64,000 nt of DNA from Yamagishiella unicocca (taxonomy: Eukaryota; Chlorophyta; Chlorophyceae; Chlamydomonadales; Volvocaceae), in NCBI GenBank assembly GCA_003116995.1, contig BDSL01000093.1, positions 124,001 through 188,000 of the forward strand. The letters run 5' to 3'. This document shows positions 49,301-58,000 of the stretch, piece after piece. The notes under the pieces are model-generated. The model was not told where the DNA came from and did not search any database. It saw only the letters and a program-made list of their open reading frames with translations. The number at the start of each line of letters is the position of its first letter. Positions within the stretch are counted from its first letter, which is position 1. A program made the position numbers and the translations under genes.

Positions 49301-49468
49301 CTGCACATACTCACGTAAGCGTCTTCTCGATCACATTCTCAGCAAGCCCAAAAGCCTCAGCGAGCTGCAAAAAGGTTGCGAAATGCGTCAGAAAGGGCCT
49401 TGAGTCGTGTACCGCTTGCCAAACTTCACCTTTCCGACGAGAAAGCGGTGGCGATTATCCAGCGCCAT
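22388..49468 (-). CDS. ODA2: Outer-arm dynein gamma heavy chain (ODA2 / DNAH5-8 class), complete
   Basis: This is the motor subunit that slides outer doublet microtubules in the flagellum. My 50-exon model starts at ATG 49468 ([13 protein letters not shown]) and ends at 22388, giving 4,499 residues; Chlamydomonas gamma heavy chain is about 4,485. Order: N-terminal tail and linker (about 1-1800); AAA1 P-loop GPAGTGKTE near 1826; AAA2 GPSGSGKS near 2107; AAA3 GGPGTAKT near 2434; AAA4 GVGGSGKQS near 2812; coiled-coil stalk with microtubule-binding tip about 3040-3440 ([17 protein letters not shown] at its base); AAA5-6; C-terminal domain with HPPKDFEG...[12 protein letters not shown] and the ending [13 protein letters not shown]. 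That ending matches the DNAH5/gamma class rather than alpha or beta, and there is no kelch N-terminus as in alpha. All four P-loops look intact. Confidence 0.93.
23055..23125 (+). repeat. ODA2: Dispersed repeat family R3, copy in dynein intron
   Basis: CCAGCATGCATCTCC followed by ...ACGGTTTTTCCCTCGTACACG and GGGTTTTCCCTCG. A related arrangement recurs at 26196-26232 (dynein intron) and 62431-62500, and in shorter form at 25183-25212. Confidence 0.55.
24373..24650 (+). repeat. ODA2: Imperfect 140-bp tandem duplication in a dynein intron
   Basis: Two copies begin GGCGGTAAGAT at 24373 and 24513, and share GGTGAGCCCGGTGGAACAAA and a GTGACAA.GAATG.CATAG end. They lie in the intron 24346-24719. 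Confidence 0.7.
25921..25985 (+). repeat. ODA2: 35-bp tandem duplication in a dynein intron
   Basis: AACCGTGCGGGGGAGGGTCG and following bases occur twice in direct succession with a 35-bp period in the intron 25834-26338. Confidence 0.75.
26285..26305 (+). repeat. ODA2: Dispersed repeat family R2, copy in dynein intron
   Basis: TGTCGAGTAACCGGTTCTTC. Related copies are at 42974-42996, 55015-55034, 55252-55280, 55703-55730, 57538-57563, 57739-57763 and 59367-59397. Confidence 0.6.
29142..29176 (+). repeat. Interstitial telomere-like repeat
   Basis: TTAGGG, TTTTAGGG, TTTTAGGG and TTCAGGG occur in succession in the dynein intron 29130-29383. TTTTAGGG is the Chlamydomonas telomere unit; TTTAGGG is the plant and Volvox type. 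Confidence 0.65.
31961..32080 (+). repeat. ODA2: 10-bp minisatellite (GGATGGGGTG)n in a dynein intron
   Basis: There are twelve units, eleven of them identical, in the intron 31948-32224. The strong G-richness could form G-quadruplexes on the non-template strand. Confidence 0.95.
36972..37239 (+). repeat. ODA2: 28-bp minisatellite with two alternating unit types in a dynein intron
   Basis: Nine full units of GTCTGGGTCAAGGGG plus either TTTGGGTCGGGAT (type A) or TCCAGGTCGGGAT (type B), then a partial unit. The order is A B A A B A B A B. The intron 36823-37431 carrying the array splits the AAA1 P-loop codons. Confidence 0.95.
37686..37800 (-). repeat. ODA2: Dispersed repeat family R1, three tandem 38-bp copies in a dynein intron
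   Basis: Three successive units each contain CAGCGAATCCACGGCCGAC or a one- to three-base variant. Single copies recur at 46141-46175, 55743-55768, 56336-56366, 57571-57610 and 59753-59776. Confidence 0.8.
42974..42996 (+). repeat. ODA2: Dispersed repeat family R2, copy in dynein intron
   Basis: ATGTCGTGTAACCCGGTCTT lies in the intron 42741-43040. Confidence 0.6.
44389..44470 (+). repeat. ODA2: 40-bp tandem duplication in a dynein intron
   Basis: GCGTAGGGTGAAG, T/C, TGGGGTGG occurs twice with a 40-bp period in the intron 44184-44502 region. Confidence 0.7.
46141..46175 (+). repeat. ODA2: Dispersed repeat family R1, copy in dynein intron
   Basis: TTTGTCGTCCGTGGATTCGC followed by GGATTCTCTTTAAA, in the intron 45785-46223, close to its donor. 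Confidence 0.7.
47640..47780 (+). repeat. ODA2: Degenerate AAATCCGA / GGAACCC repeat in a dynein intron
   Basis: CCAAATCCGACCCAAATCCG and AGGAACCC blocks alternate up to the donor of exon 5. Confidence 0.75.
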
Positions 49469-52096
49469 TGCGGCTGGAGGCTCCTATTGCCTATCAATGG
49501 CTGTTCATATGGACGTCCTGCCAAGTTTTCCTGAGACCGGTCCTTCGGTCAGCAATTTGTTGCTGGGAAAATCACAAATGAATGTTAAAGGCTACTATAC
49601 GTTTGTTCCTAAAGTATGTGCAATTTGGAGCTTGTGTGAAACAAGTTACCGTGTTAGATGCGGTACCCGTACACTCACAAGCTTTCTATGAGCCTGCGGC
49701 ACCCCATCCCATCCACAACCCCGTCCCTGCATCCCCGTAACTCGTATGGGCTACACGTTCATTCATCTTACACGCAATAATGGCTTTCTTACGCTTTGCA
49801 ACGACACGGCGATTGTTAGATGGGCGCAGAGCTCCCCACCTCCCGTTCGGGATGCCTGCCCGAAGCGTCAGGGTTACGAGATAATCTATACGCCGAAATA
49901 TGATGCCTGTTGCCGTCTTGGATGCGCGAAAGAGAAGGTGCATGATTGATGGCGGGCATAGGCAAATGTGATACCGGTACCATGCAAGGGAATGCCGCGC
50001 TTTGTCGAGGGTGCCACGTTTTTTATGCACGAGGTGAAGCTTCCCCTTAGAGACGGGATCATGAATCCATACCCGTGTGAGCCTGAGGGTGGTTTGGGGT
50101 AGTTTGGTGAATAATGGAAAATCGGCCCATCAGCGCAGAAGGCCTCTTTGGACTCGATTTAGGACAGTTTATAAGCCAGCGAGACTTGCGGGCCCTTGTC
50201 CTCGACTAAGTATTACAAATTGTCGTCGGCCCCTATTACCCGGTCATTCCCCATACGCGCTTTTAACACTTAGCTCTGTACAGACACGTATTAGAGGGAA
50301 GCGCGTCATTTTATATACGACATCACGCCATCATCAATCACCTGAGCACTCGCCATGCAACTACTTCGCACCAGCTGCGGTGCGGTTAGCCCCTCGGTGT
50401 ATGACATGCTCCCCTCGACTCCCCTTGCTCCCCTGTACATACACGCTTATCTCCGCGCGCACAGCACCGCGGCTCAACGTTAAATGCCCTTCATCAGCCA
50501 AATTTAATACCCTTCCAGCCACCAACGAAACTTGCCGCTGGGGCGCAGTAGCCTAGGAACCGGTATAGAAACCGTACAATGCTAGGAAGTCACGCGCGTC
50601 CAAGAGATCTAACGCCCTCACAAAGCAACGCCGAGCCCCACTCATGGCAACCACCGGGCGATCATCGCTTTGCTGAGTCGTCATAACTTCAGGGATGAAG
50701 CGCAGAAACCCCCGGTCACGTTGATTGCGTGGCGGTGGCCACTCGGTGGCTCTAGCACCCGCCGCTCGAGACGCCGCAGCGCCGGCCGGCGCGGTCGAAG
50801 TCCACGTCAGCAGAGTCCGCGGGATCAGCATGCGGCGTGAGCTCGTGGCGGGAGAGGAATCGCCGCCGCTGCGCAGCTCGCCGGGCTGCAGCCCTGTCTG
50901 AGATGCCGCATGCGCCGTACGGCATCAAACACACACACGCGCAACCACAACTTATGAATGAAACGTGTGTCTAGTCCAGACAGCGGTAAAGAGGCAAAGT
51001 GGGCGTAACAAAAAGCCTACTACCGCAAGGCCCCGGACCCGCTGCATTCCCTACTGTCCGTTATTCAAATTCTGTCAACAAGAGCTCGACGCGGTGAGCC
51101 GGCCAGCGACTTGGGGCCTTATGTGCCGTCAACAGGGAGAGCCCGAGCCCCTCCACTTTAATTAGCATACCTGCCAAGCCCCGAAGCCATTGCTCGCCGG
51201 CCCTGCTACTGCAGTCGCCGTTACCACGAACGCACGCGAACCTCTTCCATCCAACCGAACGCAGGTGCCACACATGCCAGCGCACGGGTGCAGACAACCG
51301 ACGCCATGTGGGCCACCCGTTGGCGTTACGAGGCCGTTGGTGAAGGAGGTTGGAAGAGGTTGGAGGAAGTGGCAGCTGGACGACGCCTGGCTGCTCGCAC
51401 AGCTGCACAGGCGCGGGGGAGCGGGGGAACAAACCGACAACGCGGGTAGGTGCAGTACAGACGAGGCAGGGCGCGGAAGAGCTCCTCGCGCCTCACCCCA
51501 CCCCACCGCATCCCAACGCGCAGTAGCAATCACGACATCAGTACGACGCAAAGAAACAATTCCAGCGCCTTTGCCAGCAGCAGCACCGCCCCGCCATCAG
51601 CCACCAGCACCTTGTATCTTTATCTTTCAGGTATGCACGCAACCCACAGCCTGCTTGCTTCTAATAAAAAATCTGCCGAGGTACGGCACAGTGTGTGTGT
51701 GTGTATGCCTTGTCTTACACAATGGCGGCTCGCATCGCCCCCTCCTCCATCAATAATCCCCCCTCCCCCACCGCCGCTAATTCACCACGGTCGAAATCCG
51801 CTGCACCGGCCCCAAGCCAATGCCGCCGCCATGCACATCCCCAATTTCAAGACCGGCCCCAGCCCCGCCTTCGGTAGCAAGCCCCTATTCCTTCTCCCCT
51901 CAGCGCGATCATCACATCCTCCTCCGTTGTCGTGTTCGCTGCCGCTGCGAAACAACGCCGCCCTTGCCGCCGCCGCCACAGCGCCCCGCTCCTCTTCGCC
52001 ACGGACGTGCCAATCAGTCGACTCGATTGAGCCCTGGACGCTGTGGGGACTGTGCAGGTCATCAGCGGTCTATCGCAGGTCAGAGGGGCGACGCTC
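49469..52096. other. Upstream region of the dynein gene and 3' flank of the RING gene
   Basis: No coding frame is convincing. The dynein promoter must lie just above 49468 on the minus strand, but I see no clear TATA box. The 3' end of the RING gene occupies the right-hand part. Confidence 0.4.
51715..51719 (-). promoter_or_regulatory. Polyadenylation signal TGTAA for the RING gene
   Basis: TGTAAG on the minus strand lies about 380 nt past the stop codon at 52097. Confidence 0.5.
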
Positions 52097-55000
52097 TCAC
52101 GACGCGTGGGGTGATCTCGAGGACGGCGACAGTCCCGGCGGCTCCGCCCGGTCCACCTCAAACTGCTGCGGCAGCGTCGCTGCGTCCCGAACCGGCGTGA
52201 TCCAGCCGCCGCCTCCGGGCCCACCGCCGTCGGCTCCCAGCGGCACCGGCTGCGAGGACGACGGAGTCAGCCGCCCAGCCGCCAGGCGGTTGGGAGAGAC
52301 GGGGGATCGGCCGGAGGCCGCGCCGAAACCAGCCACGCCGCCGTTGGCGCCGGGAGAAGACTCCAGGGTGGCGGTGGGGCCCCGGGTTACCAGCTGCGGA
52401 GCGCCGACCGGCGGCGCGGCGGAAACGACGGTGGCGGTTGCGGCGGTGCCTCCGTACGCCCCGCGGTCGCCGACGCCGCTGACGGAGGCGACCAGCGTCG
52501 CCGGTGCGGGCTCGTACTGCACGGCCGCCTCGCCCACGCCGCCCGACCGCTGGGGGTTCCCCTGGAGCCTCTGGGAGACCTGCTGCTGCAGCGGCTGCAA
52601 CGGCAGCGGCTCGGTCAGCTGGTTGTTGGATGCTCGCGTCGCGGCTGTGTTGGTGTTCATCCGCCGCATGCTACCCATGATGCGGGAGAATATCCCAGCC
52701 GGCGCCGGCGCCGCCGCGGCGGCGTCAGCGGCCGCCGGCGGCCCTACTGGTGCGACAACCGCGCCGCCGCCGTCGGCGGCGGCGCCCGCCGCCACCGCCT
52801 GCGAGCTCGCCAGCTGCTGCTGCCCGTCAGGTGCTGCCGCCTCCCGCTGCTCTCCCTCCTCGCCGTCAGCGCTGGACTGCTCCGGCAGCAGGGAGATGCG
52901 GCAGATGGGGCAGGTGTAGTGCGTCTGAAGCCACCTGGGGAGGGCGAGGACGACGGAGGAAGAGGGTTCGACAGGAGGGACTTAAGGTACATGTTTGGCG
53001 GTCAGTGCGGGTCGATACGGGTACCCCATGTTACCGGTACTGGGGGGGCGGGGGTGCCTGTGGTTATTAATTTCGTTGATGTGTTGGCGGCCTGCCGCGG
53101 ATGTGCTCTCATGCCATGCGATGCATGCAGTCCTCACCAGCCAGAGAGTGCGGCCGGACCAGCAGGCAAGCAATAATACCTGGGTGCCACACCTGGATGC
53201 TCTCCCTTCGTTCCCACACCAAAGCGCCCACTCACGACCACACCCCCAGCCCTTGCTCGCTCACTTGGTGATACACGTGCCGTGGAACTCGTGTCTGCAG
53301 GGCAGACGCGTGATCCGCTCGCCCTCCTCGTACTCGCACAGACACACGGAGCACTGCGGCTCGTCGTCGTCGCTGCCGGCGGTGGACGTCCTGGCGGCGC
53401 CGCCACCCGCGCCGCCGGCGGCGCCGCCAGCGGCGGCGGTGGTGCTGACGTGGAGAAGCGGGTCCGTCGTCGCCGCCACGGCCATGGCGGAGGCTGACGT
53501 CGCAACCGCCGGCGGCTCCAAAACCGCCGCCGCTGGCGCCGCTGGCGCCGCTGGCGCCGCGATGCCGTCGGTGCTGGTGGTGGTGGTGGTGGTGGTGGTG
53601 ATTGGCGTCAGCTCGAAGGGAGCTATCGTGTTGGGCTGTGGCTGCGGCGGTGGCGGCATTCGCGCAGCGCTAGGCGACCGGCTCGCCCTGCCCTGCGGCT
53701 GCAACTCACCCGGCAGCAGCGGCTGCTGCTGCTGCGGCTGCTGCGGCTGCGCCGCCGCCTCGTGATCGCGGCGGCTGCGCGACAGCTGTAGCTTCTCCGC
53801 CTTGGTGGCGGTGTACTCGTAGCTGTAAAAGGAGTCGATGACCTCTGCGGGAATGCCTTGGGGCCGCGGCTGCATTTGGCCCACCTGCACAGCCGCAAAC
53901 AACAACACACCGCAAGCAGCCCTCAGTAACGGCCGGCAGCACCGCACGCTCCGGATAAGGTAACCCAGACAAAGGTCCGGGTAGGGTAATCCAGACATGG
54001 TCCGGGTAGGGTAACCCCGACGGGTGCCTGCCCAGGCGTCGTCAGTGATCCCCCTTGACCTGCCGCGGTTACCTCCTACGCCGCTGCCCCCTTTTCCCCT
54101 GCTGCCCGACCCCCCCATTGCGGATCAGCACCTTCGCCCGCAGCGAAAACAAAAACGAAACGCCGACCCCATACCCTGCTCCCTAGATGGCATCGCCGCT
54201 CGACCTCGAAAAGCGCCCCTTCCGCCCTTCGCCTCCCCCCTCCGTTTCGTTTCCTCCCCCCTCCATTTTGTTTCCTCAATCGGTTTTACGTTTCAGTTCC
54301 GACCCACGGATTTCCTACCAAAACCCCTACAACGCTCCCCGGTTCGGGTCAATAATAGTGTCCGGAGTGTTCCGCTCCTCCCTGGCCTCCCTGGAGCGAC
54401 CACCGGGGATTGTGGCGTGGCGCGGCGCACACACACACATACGTACGACACACCTGCATGCGCTGGGCGTTGGGTCCAGGCGCGCCATCCGCTCGAGGCC
54501 TGAAGGGGCCCCAGCCGTAGCGCTGTAGCAGCCGGCGGCACAGCGTCATGAGGAGGCACAGGATGATAGAGGCGGTGACGCCCAGTACGACAGACATGTA
54601 CGGATGTAACCACGTGCGTACGGACGTCGGCACGTACACCGACACGCTGTACTCGTACGGCGCCTGGGCGGTGTGGGAGAGGGCGGGGGTGACGGGGGTC
54701 GGGGTTGGGGGAGTAAGAGAGGACACGAGTGGACCCCGAAACTCCGGTTGGGACGGAGGAGCGGAAGTCCGTAAGGGCGGTGAGGGCGGTTGGGAGAGCA
54801 CGACCTGGCGCCAGGTCGTTGGCTGGATGCCCTAGCTGCTGCTGGATTGCACTAAAACAATGAGAGCGATTGGTCGAATAAATGAGATAGCTACTGTAAC
54901 GCCGAACTTGTGTAACGCGTCGGTTTTATGGACCAAGCCGTGTGCAGGGCGCGCGGCCGAGCCGCCTGACCGCAACACAGCTTCCAGCCTTTTACCCCCC

Positions 55001-58000
55001 CCCCAAAAAACAAACGTCGAGTAACCGGGTATTGTTTGGAACCCTCCAAACACACACCACCACCTTCCCCCCCCCGGGGCTCACCTGGCGTACGTAGTCG
55101 CTGTTGTACACCCCCAGCACGTAGGTGTAACCCTGGCGCAGGTCGGAGCCCTTGATCTGCAGCGGCTGGGGCGCGTTGTTGCCCTGAGCCAGGCTGCTGT
55201 AGAAGACCTGCGGTGGGTGGGTGGGGCGGTATTGCGGGGGGGGGGAGGGGTACATAAAAGAACCGATTACTCGACCATGGGAAGTGTAGCTGGTGCATAG
55301 GCATTCGGGGGCCCGGCTTGGTCCGGGGTGGGGTCAGGTCATGTGCAGTCGGGTGGAGGTGTACTGGCGCACCCCGTGACAAGGACAAAGAGTCCGATAA
55401 ACACCAACATCATCACAAAACGAAGACAGGATTCGGGACCGGCGTACAGTGGCGGTATTCACGCGCACGCTGTGGCACAATCAAGAAGAAAACAACACAG
55501 CAAAATCATCCCCGTTTCTCGCCCTGCTTCCAGCCTGGCGATTTCCTCTCGTCCTCCGGTGCCGTGTCCACGCTTCTCCGCGCCCGCCCCTCTCTGCCCC
55601 AGCTGGTATTCCCACCTCTCGCTCCCCAGCTTCAGCCCCTAACCCCCCGCCCAAACCTGTGTCCGAAATCTATCCGCCGGATAGTTTGTGTCCTCCGTGT
55701 CCTGTGTCGAGCAACCAGGTCTTCTCTTCCCCCCTTCACCCCCCGTGGATTCGCGGCTTCTCTTATAACGCCCTCAACCCCCCGCCCCACCCCAGCCTCT
55801 CCCCTCGGCCCTGCGCCCCACCAGGTATCCCCTCTTGAACGGGTCCACGCTATCCAGCTGCGAGGTGCGCGGGAAGTTCTGCATGTCCACCGTCAGGTAG
55901 GCGTTGACGTAGGCGGAGGCGGGATCGGGGGTGAGGTCGTGCACCGCCCACTGGATGGCCACGTCGTCGTTGTTGTAGTCGAAGCGGCGCGGGTCGATGG
56001 ACAGCACGAAGAAGGACCACTGGCCCGGCTGCAGTGCGCCGCGGCCGCCGTCGCCCGAGGTGGTCACGTTCAGGTTGCGCATGCTGCCCTCGCACATGGT
56101 GCCGCCGAAGCCTGCGCGGGGAAGGGGTGGGTGGGAAGGTTGGTTGCGGGTGGGCGGTCGGTTGCTGGTGGTTGGTGGGTTGCGGGCAGGAAGGTGGTGG
56201 GGAAGGAGGGGAAGAGGGGAGGATTACTGGCGTGCGGGAAGTGAAGGCTTCGAGTGTTACGAGTCCTTTCCCCTCCCCTTCCCTCCCACGGACAATACCA
56301 TGCACTCACCGCCGCCTCCATTCCACCACCTTCGTGGCCGTGGATTCGCGGACTCTCTTATCAAATCCCCCCCGCCGCCCCCCGCCCCGCTCCACACCTG
56401 TCGGGCAGGCGCACTGGAAATCCTGCGTCTGGGTGGGCTGTGCGGGCACCGGCGGCAGCATGGGGTCCGGCAGCACCACCGAGGGGTCCCACGGGTCGTA
56501 GCAGGTGCCGCCGAAGCAGTTGCCGGGGCACAGCGGGATGCCGTCCGCGTCGCGCACGCCAGACCGCCAGCGCACCTGCACACGAGCCGAGCAAAAGAGC
56601 GCGGATGGGAGACGACGAATGGGTCAGTCTGTGTTGCGGCGTGATTTTGGTCAAAGCGAATTTATGTGTTGCGGCGTGATTCCGGTCAAAGCGAATTTGT
56701 TAAGTGCGCTGCCAGAATCGCAACAGTTTGGTTGGGGTGAGGGAGGAGGAGAGAGCCACGGGGAGCTAATGGAGTGGGTTGTTGGGGCAAGTGCGGGGGA
56801 GGGTCACGGGCGAAGGGGGAGGGGAACCAAACCCATCCCGTGTGGGTTAGGGTTACGACGGGTTTTTTTTACGGCCCAGCGCGTGGGTTTTGTTCTTCCC
56901 CTACGGGTTTCCTCTCACTCCCCCCCACACACAGCGACGCGCGCCTTTCCCCGCTACTCACCCTCAGCGTGACGTTGGCCGTCTGGTACAGCAGCGGCCT
57001 GTCCCTGCTTGAACGCATGTCGTTGTAGACCGCCACATAGTACTCCACCGTCTTGGCGCCTCCGGGGTCGGACTGCAGCGTCGACGGCATCTCGCGGAGG
57101 AGGATGTAGTGGAAGTTCTGCTCCAGGAGGTACGACCGGAGATCTCCGTACTGCTTGAGATCGCTGAACCACGGCAGGCGGTTGGAGTCGTTGACGCCCT
57201 TGGGCATCACGATCAGCATGGGGTTGCCGCCGTTGTCGCTGCTGGCGGGGGAGGCTCCGAAACCAGCCCCGCCCGCCCCCACGTACGACCGACTGAGCTC
57301 CACCAGCAGCGTCGGCTTGGCTCCAGGGCTGGGCAGGGGTGCGGAGAGCTGCCAGTAAGCCCACTCCTCCGGCCGCAGCACCGCCGACACCAAGCCCTCG
57401 CCGTCCATGTCTAGGGTGGTGGCCGGCCGCTGGCAGCCCCAGTCGCCCCAGTTGGGGTTGCAGTAGCACACCGGGTTGAGCGAGGGCCGAGCACCGCCCT
57501 GTGTCGTACGTGCGGGAGTGAGGAGGCGCGGGGGGAGGTGAGGAGACCCGGTTACAAGACATAGAGGGGGGGATGATAAGAGAATCCGCGAATCCACGGC
57601 CGATCAACCGAGGGCGGTGAAGGTGGCGGCCCAGCGGAGCGGCGCGGCAAGGAGGAGGAGGGGGGAGGATATAGTGCGGGACGGGCACGGCGGGGTACGG
57701 CGCGGATGGGCGACGGACGACAAGCCAAGGGGGGGGGCGAGGAGACCCGGTTAAACGACATAGGAAGCGGAGGGTAGAAGACAGCTGGCGAATAGGAGGC
57801 TCGGGCGGGAGGGGCCGGGGGATGGTATTGGGGGAACTGGCGGCGTGGACGGACGAGAGGGGAGGCGGGCGTGTGTATTGCCGTGCGCCCGGAGGTCTGC
57901 CACGAGGGCGCAGTCGCTGAAGGATGCCAGCCGGGGCGCTTGGACGGCGGAATCAGAGGTGGGTGCGGGTAACAGCGGCTAGGCGGCTGGTGGGCCGGCC

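Larger units (their letters stand above)
22388..49468 (-). other. ODA2: Exon map of the gamma dynein heavy chain gene
   Basis: Exons 5' to 3': 49430-49468, 49315-49364, 49168-49237, 49029-49103, 47800-48702, 46890-46991, 46224-46481, 45437-45784, 44983-45252, 44503-44661, 43982-44182, 43606-43764, 43041-43308, 42686-42740, 42233-42514, 41816-42038, 41275-41469, 40902-41114, 40497-40712, 39987-40231, 39365-39715, 38972-39143, 38514-38675, 38007-38282, 37432-37621, 36626-36822, 36145-36348, 35173-35943, 34669-34899, 34182-34360, 33287-33926, 32566-33024, 32225-32285, 31504-31947, 31066-31303, 30639-30849, 30168-30413, 29656-29985, 29384-29527, 28653-29129, 28030-28320, 27368-27718, 26897-27076, 26339-26725, 25702-25833, 25223-25495, 24720-24875, 23728-24345, 23130-23504, 22388-22810. 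All introns are GT-AG, and phases agree at every junction. Intron boundaries were read by eye from splice consensus and frame, so single-junction errors of a few codons are possible. Confidence 0.85.

Noticed and set aside
22388..49468. Assignment as the alpha outer-arm heavy chain because the model length (4,499) equals that recalled for Chlamydomonas alpha
   Set aside because: The N-terminus lacks the kelch-type region of alpha, and the C-terminal sequence is of the gamma/DNAH5 type; the length match is coincidence.
51450..52919. 489-residue plus-strand frame
   Set aside because: Antisense shadow of the last RING-gene exon.
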